Source of the DNA: Pleurotus djamor
Taxonomy: Eukaryota > Basidiomycota > Agaricomycetes > Agaricales > Pleurotaceae
Direction of reading: 5' to 3'
Length of the DNA stretch: 64,000 nucleotides
Assembly (NCBI GenBank): GCA_029747585.1
Contig: JAPEVF010000113.1
Span: 1 to 64,000, forward strand
In this document: in pieces, positions 46,404-57,379 of the stretch
Layout of the letters: every line of letters begins with the position of its first letter
Position numbering within the stretch: the first letter of the stretch is position 1
Notes under the pieces: model-generated
What the model was told of the DNA's origin: nothing
Database searches by the model: none
Seen by the model: only the letters and a program-made list of their open reading frames with translations
Program-made: the position numbers and the translations under genes

Positions 46404-49395
46404 TCAACCCTGACTTTCTTCACCTCCGTACGCGTTGCTTTTGTGTTTCGGAGTGAACGACCAACTCTCTGGTACTGGCCCAAGGAACATCTCCGATATT
46501 TTAACCCAGTCCCTACTATCAGGACTAGCCAATAAAGTCTCTGCCAGGGTGTTCAGAATGCGTTGATAACGGAAGGTGCCAGGGATTTAACGTACCTAAC
46601 TCACTTCGGCCACGGAATGCTGGGGCGCGATCATTTATCCGGCCAGGCAGAGTCTCCAACAAACCAATGGGTATATATCGATATTGGAAGGATAGCGCTT
46701 CACAGAGATACCGACGCGTCGTATTGATCCCTGCAGTATCGGAACCGAAATGGCTAGTGTAACGGGCTTTCCTCAGAGACGTTATACCGATGTTTTGAGC
46801 ATGTTCCTCACCTTATTCCAAACTCGGCGTACTGGTTACGTGTGTCCTTCAGTGGAAGGACCGCAATATGAATCAAAAAGACACTGCTTACCTGCTTAAT
46901 CAGGTCTAATCGTTCTCTGGCACTTATGTCCCACTCCCGATGTTCCTTGATCTCTGTGAAGATCCATGGTTTTATCAATGCACCGCGCCCAATCATCACA
47001 CCATCAACTCCGCTCTGTTCAACAGCAGACCAATATCCTTGAGAAGAGAAGCAATCACCGCCTCCGAATATAGGCACAGATGGAACTGTCATAGACCATG
47101 TGCATTAGCCATCCCGACTGGTCGATCCCCGTGTGAATGTACCCAGAGGTCGACTCACCATCTTCTTCTTCCTCTTTTGCACGCACTGCCTGGACACATT
47201 GTTTGACGTAATCCCAATCTGCCAACTTCGTGTATCGTTGTTGCCTGGTGCGACCGTGAAGCTACCGAACAGGGAATTCAGTAAGCGGAATGCGAATGAA
47301 ACCAACCGGGAAGATGAGATTACCGTGATACACCCAACGTCCCACTCGCAACTTAGTCTGGGCATGATCTTGTGCGCAGTATTACGTCCATCCTTTACAC
47401 CTGTCCGAAGCTTGACGGTAACAGGGATATCTCCAAGCGCCTTGTTCATCCCCACAATAATCTTCCCAAGTTTGCCGGGTGCATCGAGCACTGAGTGACA
47501 CAGGGGTGTGAGACCAAAGTTGAGGAAGCAATAGACTCCACGACGTACGGGCCGACCCACTACCGGACTCAAAGACCAAGTCAATTGGGCAGCCACAATT
47601 GACATCTACAAAATCCACGTTGCCCGCGCATTCTTTCGCTATTGCTTCAGCGGTAGGGACAAGCGTCGCCGGCTTATTACCCGCGACCTGGACCCCGAAG
47701 ATGGTCTCTGAAGGATGTCGGCGGACGAGAGACCATTCTTCCTTGGAACCAGCTAGGAACGAATTTGCCAATCCCACTATCCCATTCATGATGGTGTTAG
47801 CAAGTTGATACGGCGACTTGATAATAACTTATCATTCTTACTTTCGCCACAAGTTATGTCGGCGCCATAGGCAACGCAGAGCCTACGGAAAGGCTGGAGA
47901 AGGAGGAGACAGTCTAGCGATTTAAGTCATAGTCTTGTGGGCGCTGCTCACCAAGTTTCCAACGGTGGTCAACGGCGCTAAGTCTTGATAGGTAATGGCC
48001 TGCGATTCATTATGTGCCTCAATTCAAGGAACAATTGGAATCTTACATGTCTTTCCAGACCAGTGCAAGCGCTTTTTCTCAGAAAACCGCATTGGTACGT
48101 CAGGTGTATCGATCTGGGCTTCCGTCACTTCCGTCATTTTTGTTTCCCCTTGTGTCGCGGGAGATGTTGCTGGGGCTAGTGTCTCCGTCGAGTCCGTATT
48201 CAGAGGATGCTCTAGTGTCGGCTGGGCATCATCAACGGTTTTCTTCGCGCCTTCATCCGTTTGTATGTCCTTAAGGTATGCCGTCGAGATGGGGAAATCA
48301 TACTNAAGGATGAGACGTCGTAAGTCCATGCCACTANNAACTCCTTGGACCCTGAGCAACATACTTTTTTNGTTCGCANCGCTTTCAACACGTCCGCAGA
48401 TGCGTAGTTGAGCTCAGTTCCCGACACNACGGAGATCGCCTTTTGTTCTGGGTTACTTGCTAGCTCCAGGGCGCCGCCCTCGTTTTTGCGGATATGTCCG
48501 CCGAGGAAACGACATTTGAAACCGAATCTGGACGCTCAAAGCATTGAATGNAAAGCAGTAAAGCGAAGANNCTCTTTAGAGCACATACCTGCATTCTCCC
48601 GTTTCAGCGAAAAGGGGACACACGGTCTCCAGATCCAACGAAGGATGCTCGGGGTCCGACACAGCTGGNTGTGGCTCGTAGAATGGTGGCGACTCNAGTA
48701 TATGATTCGGGTTCGCTATTCGTATGTCAGGTGGCTTNGCCCCAAGATACGCGCNGATGTCATGGGTAAACCGACACCTANTCACACAGAATGTCAGAAA
48801 AGAAAAGAGTTAATTGGTTCTTCACGAGTTGCAATTGAAAGCCACGCATTCAAGGAAACCACGGAAGAGAAACAAGAAAGGATCGTGACATACTTGTCTC
48901 CGAATTCACACATTTGTCCTGTGGCAATTTTCCAACACACTTCTACCTCATCTCTGACCTTCCCAAACCTCCGACCTTTGTTCGCACCTCTCTGTGCCTT
49001 CTTTTCGGCTTTACTCCGTTTCTTTCGTGAGGGCCCTACCGACCGAGCGGCGCCGTGATCTTCATCACCGTCTCCGTCCCCGTCTCTGTCTCTGGTCGTG
49101 CGACTCGGACCTTGAGCGTGACTTCCAGCGCCTTCGGCTGCATCGTCGTCAGGTTGGTTGAGACGTTGGTCGCCTTCAACCACGGACAGTAGGTACCTGT
49201 TTAAAGATTTAAGTTTAAAGTTCAATCATAGCGTCGCGGGAGGNTATTGAATAGATAAGAGCAAAAACTTGAGAGCATGCGCAATCGGTTTGGAAAGTGG
49301 GGAATGTATCTCTCATGCGCAATGGCAATAGGCAATAAAGGGGAGAAACGGCCTCACTCAGACTTGACGGGCGCTGTTCCAGGTGGAAAGCTCAT
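46404..49395 (-). CDS. DUS3: tRNA-dihydrouridine(47) synthase (Dus3)
   Basis: An FMN-dependent enzyme that reduces U47 of tRNA using NADPH. The start at 49395 encodes [13 protein letters not shown] in a small exon joined by an intron to [21 protein letters not shown] basic linker with [13 protein letters not shown] precedes two CCCH zinc fingers typical of fungal Dus3: [15 protein letters not shown] with CRFTHD, and [19 protein letters not shown]. The catalytic TIM barrel follows: [127 protein letters not shown]. The C-terminus ends [10 protein letters not shown] at 46404. The catalytic region retains NCGCP. Ns near 48.3-48.8 kb leave a few residues unread. Confidence 0.92.
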
Positions 49396-49939
49396 ATCAA
49401 GGGTGATACAATGTTTGATGATAGCGACAACTTGAATGTCCGAGTGGAACTAGCTGCAGGCGTATTGTTACGCACGCAGAGCGGGCGCTGTGGTTGAGGC
49501 TGATTCTCGGGACAAGACTGTAGCTGTAGCGATCGTTGATAAACTGTTCAATGTGGCACACAAGCCTGAGACGATTTAGGCTATTGCTAACCTCGATTAG
49601 GGAGGAGGAAAAGAAATGGCGTCGAAGTCCTGGTGATCGAGACTAGATTCACAAGGGGCGGGCCGCTCAAGCGCCAAATGTGTCTGACATTTACTCCCAA
49701 GTTCAGGTACATACTACCNCNTCGAACGACTTCGACNNNNNANNTGGCATGACAGTCGAACAGAGTCACATTGCGGNTGGATATAAATATATNGAAAAGG
49801 ANCAAGAGTAACAACAGATGGGACCTTCCTGGGCAACTACATAGATCATTGATGTACAATTAGCCGATAANAAACGTATGGCAGTAAGGATATGAAACGA
49901 AAAAGAGTCTCAAGTGTGGTGTGGTGTGCGCANTTCCCA
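49396..49939. other. Intergenic region between DUS3 and desaturase A
   Basis: About 540 bases, carrying the DUS3 promoter and the 3' UTR of desaturase A. A cluster of Ns lies at 49719-49745. I see no gene. A minus-strand 90-codon frame at 49587-49859 is mostly N-broken and unrecognised. Confidence 0.45.
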
Positions 49940-51758
49940 TTACGCCGTTTTCGATCTGTATTGATCAGCAGGCCGCATGACTGCGCGTCCCCTCTTATCA
50001 CGGTAGAATAAAACGTCCCCTGTTTAGCCCATTTGTGAGTTGAGAAATGGGGGAGGCAAGGAACCGATACGGACCTTCATCCTCAACAAATTGACATCTG
50101 TTGTAGCTTTCCCACAAAGCTTGAAAGACAGGTTTTTCCGAGTAATGGTAGTGGTCGCCTATGAAATTTTTAAGGTACGTGGTCGCTTCGGGGCCATTGT
50201 CTAAAGAGGGCNTTAAGTATTAAGACGCGATGGAGAAAACAAGCGGCGTACAGAATGGCATTTTGGGGAAGAACTTGGCACGGAGAAACGGATTAGATGA
50301 AGTTTTTGATCGCGAGGCACAATCGACTTACATGGTGGATAACGTGGAAGTGAGCAACATCATGAAGGAAGAAGCGTCCTTGCCATCCCAAGAAGTTGCG
50401 ATCGACGGTAGCAGCGGCACCACGCTGGAAGTTCCACTCCTTATTGCGATAGTGGGGAAGATCAGGAGCGGTGTGATGGAGGTAAGTGATCATGATAACT
50501 ATCAGGTAGCTGCATTTAGCGGGTGTAAAAAGTTTATTGATGGAGGTGAAACGAGACGTACACCAATGCGAAACAGCTAGCCATGGGATCCCGTAAAATT
50601 TGAGGACGTTTGCTGTTCCGAAGGTGGAGCTTCCCCAGTTGACAGCGTAGACCATGGCTGCAATGCCGAGATTGGACATGATCACAGCATTGCGTTGCTC
50701 CTTGGTGAAGAGGATTGAGTTGGCTGCGCACGGATGGTGAGATTGAGNTACACGCTCATATATCTGTGATCGGGAGAAAGAAGACTAACGATCAAAATGA
50801 TTGGTCCACTTTGGATAGCCTTTCTGTCCCGATACATTGAACACTGGCAGAGGCATGAATGACTGATGATCGGGAATTGCGGCGAGTGGGGGACTTACAC
50901 AAGTAGGCAGGGAAAGCTAGTAACTGCTGACGCACAAGGGTGAAGAGGGTGTAGAGGGGGGNTGTCGCCGAAGTAGTCCTCGTAGTCAATAGAGTGTGAG
51001 TGATCTTCCTTGGGAATGTTTAGGTCGGAACGGGTCTTTGGGACGTAGACCTCGTCACGCTCCATAGAGGCATGGTTGCTGTGATGTCTGTGATGTGAGA
51101 TCTTCCAGCTAAAGTAGGGTGTCCAGAGGGCCGTGTGGGTAATCTAGACGCACAAGTGAATTGATCAGTGATGGCTCGCGTCAAAAATTAGAGATCAAAC
51201 TGACAAAGCCAATGATGTCGTTGACGATTTTATAATCTGAGAAAGCGCCATGTCCGCACTGTCGGCAAATGAGTGTTCGGAAGATGTGATAAAATCCGAG
51301 GTGGACTCACCTCGTGTCCGATGACCCAGATACCGGTAAAAACAAGTCCCTGGAACCACCAGCTATGCGTCGGGTGGTCAAAAGATCTGCAAGAAGCAGG
51401 GGAACGGAAGGGGACATACTAGAGAGCCCAGGCAGCGAATCGACCCATCTCGGCGCCGGCGGGAGTGAGAAGCGCTCGGAGCGAAGATTCACGGAAGAAA
51501 GGGTCGATGTAAGAAGCCAGATGCCAGAGCGTGGCAGCCATGGTGAGATCTCTGACGAGGTAGAGGAGACCTTTGGTGGTGTTGCGCCGGAAGAGGTGAG
51601 CCGGGATGGCAGCACGAATCTCCTTCAAAGACCTGGCGAGCAGGGATGAACATAGGATATGTTTTGGGAGCGGGGGGNACGTACCACGGCATGGGGGAAA
51701 AGGCCGGAAGGGAGGATTCATCGTAGGTGTTTGTGATGGTGACGCTGGTGGTACTCAT
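49940..51758 (-). CDS. Microsomal delta-12-type fatty acid desaturase, copy A
   Basis: A membrane-bound fatty acyl desaturase of the FAD2 type, converting oleate to linoleate or acting at omega-3 in fungi. The start at 51758 gives [36 protein letters not shown] sequence precedes [20 protein letters not shown]. All three histidine boxes are present: [15 protein letters not shown] after YFSWKIS, and HVIHH in [70 protein letters not shown] and [18 protein letters not shown] are typical of fungal FAD2. The C-terminus reads [20 protein letters not shown] and ends [11 protein letters not shown] at 49940. Several short introns occur. Regioselectivity cannot be decided from sequence. Confidence 0.9.
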
Positions 51759-51996
51759 TGGGAGAAACCCTGTAGCCTGAGGAGGAGGAGGACATGGACT
51801 GGAAACGCGAAGCGACTATTTATACTTGGATATAATTTCTTGAGACTACCTTGCATCTTAGATCCACAATCAAAATAATATTTTATTGCTGTAGGCGCCG
51901 CTTCCCCAAACGGGAAGGGGGACCATTGACACCGCTAGATGATTGTTTCCGGGGTTAAGGAAGTATGTTCAGCAACTTTGGGCAGCCACCACCATC
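51759..51996. promoter_or_regulatory. Divergent promoter, desaturase A and esterase
   Basis: 238 bases lie between the start codons. TATTTATACTTGGATATAATTT at 51818-51838 is an AT-rich element suited to a core promoter for the minus-strand desaturase. AATAATATTTTATTG lies near 51875. Confidence 0.45.
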
Positions 51997-53240
51997 ATGG
52001 CGGAGCACATTCCCTGCGAGACGACCAGCGATTTGTCGATTCTGGAGCCAGACCTGCGCGGTGTGATTGCGCTGCTCCCAAGCACAAACGAAACAGCGAC
52101 CAACGCTGACACCGTCGTTCGTTTCATGCGTGCAATCCCCCCAAGACCGCATGACGACCCAGACATAACCAAGATCGATATCATGGTCTCCGTCCCAGAT
52201 GCTGACCCCGACCAACCCGCCACCGCTCTTCGTGTTTACATACCAAGACAAGCTGCCCCACATGATCTTCTTCCTGTCTTGCTTTGGTCGGCAAGTTCTG
52301 TATCCACTTCCTTCGTTTCATCCATACTCATACATTCTTGTGAATCGCGACAGCATCATGGCGGCTTCTTTTCAATGGGCCCACTTCGTCTCGACCCATT
52401 CTGCTCAGCTATCGCTATCGCGGCTGGTATAGTCGTCGTTGCGCCTGCCTATCGGCAAACCCCAGAGAACCCGTTTCCGGCTCGTGAGTAATCTCTCTTT
52501 CACTTATCGCATCTCTATACCCGATCTTCCTTCTCAATCTTCTTTTTTTTACCCCCTTCTCTTGCGTGCCTTTCTATACAGCCTTCAATGACGCATACCA
52601 AGTCCTTCTCTGGCTGACCCAGTCGGAGCAAGTTCGCCACTACTCTATTGACCCGACCCGTATCGCAATCGGTGGTACCTCAGCGGGCGCGACTATCACC
52701 GCAGGCATGTTCCTTCGATACCGGGATGAAGGCAAAGACGTCTCCCGGATTCGTCTTCTCATTCTCGAAGACGGTAGCTACACCAACAAGTCTACATCTT
52801 ACTCAACATTCCACAACCCTATCAACAAGCTTTGGAACGCCAATGTCACTCGCTTCATGTGGGAGATGTACTTGCCGCAGGGTATCACTCACTTGGAACA
52901 ACCGACACTCGGATATGCCGTTCCAGCCCTCGCCAACGATTTGTCACAATTTCCGCCTACAATGGTGCTTTGCGCTCAATGGGATGACTTGACCAACGAT
53001 GCGATCGCATTCGCTCATCGTCTACTCGAGTCGGGTGTTGCGACTGAAATACATGTAAGTTTTAGGCGACTGTCCGGATGTTTCATCTTTCGTGTCTGAG
53101 CTAATCGGTCCTCTGTTTCCGGGCATGTCCAGAATTATCGCGGTACCTTCCACGTCTCTGATAAATTAGTCCACGACGCCAAGTCAAGTATCAAGAAACG
53201 TCAAGATATAGTAGATGCTCTGAAGGCATTGCTTTTTTAA
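51997..53240 (+). CDS. Alpha/beta hydrolase fold-3 esterase/lipase (HSL family)
   Basis: A hormone-sensitive-lipase-type esterase acting on ester substrates that are not identified. The start at 51997 is MAEHIPCETTSDLSILEPDL. An in-frame Met at 51943 is an alternative. Motifs: oxyanion hole HGGGFFSMGPLRLD (split by an intron near 52300-52350), VVVAPAYRQTPENPFPA, the nucleophile elbow IAIGGTSAGATITAGMF (GTSAG replacing the common GDSAG, serine present), DDLTNDAIAFAHRLLESGV with the Asp of the triad, and NYRGTFHVSDKL with the His. The C-terminus is QDIVDALKALLF. Catalytic residues are complete. Three introns were read. No signal peptide is apparent, so it is probably intracellular. It lies between two desaturase genes. 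Confidence 0.85.
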
Positions 53241-53896
53241 CCTTTTCCCTCGCATTGCCTTTCGCAATAGCAGATGATCATGCCATCCACATGGGTTATT
53301 GGTACCGTTCTCGCCTCGGGTCCTCCACAACTCGGTACGCTATCGTATCGAACAGCTGACGGCTCATTGCAACACAATACATCAATTTTCTCTGGTTGTG
53401 TGTGCCAATCGCAAATTGAAGCCTGAACGGATGCAAAAATGGGTCCGGGAGTGTGCAGCGGAGCGTGTCTGCTTACGGGAGGAAAGGGCATCTGATGGCA
53501 AACTCGTCTTTCCGGGTACGCATTACCGTACTGATAGGAATGAGGTTTGCTTCCTTGCCCCAGTTGTTGATGAATTCCGTACTTACTATTTTCTTCCACA
53601 GTCGGCTCATGTGTAACCCACGTCCCTGATCGGGCTGTCCGGGGTCCATGAATCTCGATCTCGCGGATCCATCACCTTTTTTGCTTGTGGGTGCCACTCT
53701 GTGGAATCAAGAGAGACATGTTCGTCTCAGTGCACTTTTCNCGCAATACCCGACTTTAGCGGTTCCCCGTGAGGCCATTGACAAGACCCCATCACTTTAC
53801 CATGTTTGACCTTTCTTCAAATATAGCTGCCCCATGTGTCCGCCATCTTGCCACCCACCCCTCCTCCTNCGTCCCCCCCTTCAGTGATCTCTACTC
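53241..53896. other. Intergenic region upstream of desaturase B
   Basis: About 650 bases. Frames of 70-120 codons on both strands between 53240 and 53700 have no recognised similarity. They may be chance. Pyrimidine-rich stretches (CACCCCTCCTCC, GTCCCCCCCTTC) lie before the desaturase B ATG. Confidence 0.4.
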
Positions 53897-55716
53897 ATGC
53901 TCGACATATTCCGTGACGGACCAGAGTTTACAGCTCGCAAGGAGACACCTTTCTCACCCCCAGAGGTACTTGCATTCGTCGGGTTACAAGGCGCGGCTAC
54001 TCAGCTCGTTCCATTCTTCGGTCTATAGGTTACTATAGCGCAGTTACACGCAGCCGTTCCTAAACACCTGTTCAAGAAATCGACTGCCAAGGGCTTGTAC
54101 TACGTGTTTCGCGATGTCGCATGCGCAGTCATTGCCTACAAACTCGGGACTATGATCAACCCTTTTGCAACCTTCCTCCTTCGCGAAGGATGGAATGCAC
54201 TTCTCGTTCGCGCTCTCAAGTATTCGCTTTGGGCGACATATTGGCATTGGCAAGGTGTCATTCTTGCGGGCTGGTGGTGCCTCGGTGAGCTTTCTAGCGT
54301 CATCATACAAATTGACATAGATGCTCAACCGCTCTCCCAAGGTCATGAAGCCGGCCACGGAACCTTGTCACCTCACGGATGGCTCAACCATGCGCTCGGA
54401 TTCTCCCTTCATACCGTACGTTCTCTCTCCGTTCTCCTTCTCGCGTCTGATCGCGATGCCGCCCAGTTCCTTTTGGTGCCCTACTATGCTTGGAGGTCTT
54501 CTCATCACGCGCACCACGTGGGTTCCCTTTTTTGAATCCGTTTCACGCCATTGATTAATTCATACCGAAACACACGTCCTATAGAAAGCCACGGGTTCCA
54601 TCGAGCGCGACGAGAACTATGTACCACGAACTCGGAGTGATTACGGTCTTCCACCCCCGCAAAAAGCGCATGCGCGCGATTATCACGAAATATTCGAGGA
54701 AACCCCGATCTACACACTTCTACGCATGCTACTGATGCAGTCTCTCGGTTGGCAATACTATCTCGTAGCCAACGCTATGGGATCTCCAATGTATCCCAAG
54801 GGAACTAATGTGAGCATTTCCTTCTTCTAACACCACCTTCGCAGCTGTACTGCTTTCTATGGGACATTGATCATTAATCCTTAATCAGCATTTCTTCCCG
54901 TCGTCACCCCTCTTCAAACCACACGAACGGAACGGTATCATCGCATCTAATATTGGCCTTGCGATTATGTCCACGATTTTGTACATTTACACACGGCAAG
55001 TTGGCCTGGGCGCGTTCGTGAAACTGTATTTCATACCTTATCTGGTACGTCTTTCGTAAAACTTGTCTCCTGGCCCTCGCATCAACTCACGCCCACATCC
55101 AACCTATCACACCATCACAGCTTGCCAATCACTGTACGTCTTCGTTTTCAAACTCCTCTGAAGCCACTTTGGTTGAACTTTTGATGTGTATCTACAGGGA
55201 TCGTCATGTTAACTTATCTTCATCATTCTGATCCCACTATCCCCCATTTCCGAAGGAAGGAGTGGACGTTCGTAAAGGGTGCTTTGGCAACCGTGGATCG
55301 TCCTCTCCTTGGATGGGCAGGCCGCTTCTTTTTGCACAACGTCAGCCACGATCACATTGGACATCATCTCTTCTCCAGCATTCCTTTCTGTACGTCCTAT
55401 GGCATCTTTAATTCCTTCCAAAAGCGTTGACTACCTGCTCACACCGATCTCCAGATAATCAACCTGAAGTGACTGAGCTGATCAAGAAGGTGTTGAAAGA
55501 AGATTACAACTATGATTCAACGGTTCGTTGCTTCGTCCTCTTCTCAGACTTTTACCGACCGTTCGTTTTCCTTCGATTCTTCAGAACACGTTCCGTGCGT
55601 TGTATCGGACTTTCACCCAATGCTGCTTTATTGAAGACGACGGGGATATCGTCTTTTACAAGAACAAAGACGGTGAAGCGGCTCGTGTACTAGCCTCGGA
55701 TATCGCGAAAAACTAG
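53897..55716 (+). CDS. Microsomal delta-12-type fatty acid desaturase, copy B
   Basis: A second FAD2-like desaturase, clearly diverged from copy A. From 53897 it reads MLDIFRDGPEFTARKETPFS and, after an intron ending TATAG near 54031, VTIAQLHAAVPKHLFKKSTA. The histidine boxes are HEAGHGTLSP, HHAHH in WRSSHHAHHKATGSIERDE, and HIGHH in HNVSHDHIGHH. DENYVPRTRSDYGLPP, GSPMYPKGTNHFFPSSPLF, LHHSDPTIPHFRRKEWTF and ATVDRPLLGWAGRFF follow. The C-terminus is FRALYRTFTQCCFIEDDGDI with VLASDIAKN at 55716. HEAGH and HIGHH are the variants usual in ascomycete and basidiomycete delta-12 enzymes, versus HECGH and HVIHH in copy A. It has at least eight short introns. Specificity is not decidable from sequence. 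Confidence 0.9.
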
Positions 55717-57379
55717 TAAAATCCCCGTTTATTCAGCACTTCTTTGCTTCCGCTATCAAACCATAGGCTCAAATGTAAATATAGCGTATAACTGGATGTA
55801 ATATGTCAGAAAAGGTCACATACTCTACAATGCACTATTGCTTCTTCTCCTTCTTCAGCCCCAATTAGTGCGGCGAGCTCAATGCGGCTCAATGGGATTT
55901 TCACTTGAGCCAACCTCTTTTGCTCCTTTNCTTAGTCGAAGGATGTGTGAGAGTGCATCAGAAGTCTGGGCAATAGACAACATGAGCTGCTTGTGATCGC
56001 GTATCTCCTTGGGAATCCATACCTACTCGAACGGCGTGTGTGGCTTCTTTTCATCAAACAACGTACGGCCCATGGCAATTGATTGCGCGATCAAACCTCA
56101 AGGTGGAAGAGCCAAGAGTTCTTCCCATGATGATGAACTTTTTCTGCACATCAACGGAAAGAAGGACATCGTACAAGGTACCCCATGTCGTTTCTGGTCA
56201 AAAAACTTGGGTTCATGCATCACTTGACACTGATGTGGTGTCTTGCTTAGAAGACGGACGCTTTTTCATTTTCAATTGTTGATCTCAGGATGGCATCTGG
56301 GGTGTGGTGGTGTGGTGGTGGTGGATGGTGGGGGTAAGATTCNAGTGGTGATGTNCATCGTCATGATGCATGATGGACTACTGGGCGGCCNCCACACTAC
56401 CAGTGTAGATATACCCTAAAAAGCAACGTTGTCTGAGTTCGTCCGTGGTTCAATGAAAAGAACGTTAACAACGTAAGCGCGAATTAGATAGAGTAACGTA
56501 CATGATATGAGCATAGCGATCAGGCCACAGCCAGATGAACGTTGAACTCCAAACGCCGCATATCAAAGAGAAACCTCTACTGAATGGAGATCAATGCGTC
56601 GCATAAACCCGGTGGCACCCAGAGAAAACTCCATCATCAGAGATGACATGAGAGCTCTACAGAGTATCCGCATGGTCTACAACAGGGCCAACTCTTTCTC
56701 CCCGCTCGAGGTCAAGAGAACTTGGATTTCCGCTTATTCCGTAAGGGCGTTGGGTTATACAGTTACACAGTGATAGACGTAAGTGAGAGTGGGTCCTCGG
56801 ACCTTTCAAGACGACATCCGCTGACATGTCATCGAAAACCTGGGCAAAGAGTCAGCCTTGATTTAATAAGATACGAGAGAGGAAGTTCGTTTCCGTAGCT
56901 TTGAGACGTGCGAGGGATCTCCTCCGAATCTGTAGGGAACACTTNATGTTACTCCTACGTTGAGACTTGGACAGACGATTTTTCCNAAGGATGTCAGGGG
57001 TCTCAAGAAGTNNATAGGAGNGAGGCGTTNCCCAAAGGAGACGATANCGCGCNCATTTCGTTATCGAACAGAAGTTCCGTCGCAGAAACTGATNCGGTTT
57101 TGCTCCCGTAAAAATGACGGAGAATTCGGTGTTCTACAAGGGGGAGGACTTCATGGCAAGCATTATTACACATTGAAAAAACGGATAAGCTGGGTTCCNA
57201 GCCAGAATGAATAAGATACAGCTCTAGATTATGGGACGCATCATCTCTTTCTGGAAGGACCTGTCTGATTCTGGTTGCTGTTGAGTTNGCAGCGAGGGTC
57301 CACCAAAAGAGTGGGGTATCAAGGGAAAAATANTNTNNNNGTAGAGTTCCGCCGGCCAGAATGANAGACANCTGTGTTN
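55717..57379. other. 1.7 kb convergent gap with coding-like minus-strand fragments
   Basis: No complete gene is readable. On the minus strand around 55830-56240 several stretches look coding (RIELAALIGAEEGEEAIV before a stop, and EIRDHKQLMLSIAQTSDALS in another frame), but they sit in different frames with an N between them. They may be the exons of a small gene or a decayed one. 56400-57370 holds only short frames broken by Ns. Confidence 0.35.
56298..56334. repeat. GGTGT/GGT simple repeat
   Basis: A low-complexity run of TGGTGTGGTGGTGG-type units with G-runs, spanning about 37 bases in the desaturase B-LCB2 gap. Confidence 0.6.

Noticed and set aside
53237..53697. Overlapping frames of 70-120 codons on both strands as a separate gene
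   Set aside because: No family resemblance, no consistent exon structure, and mutual overlap suggest chance.
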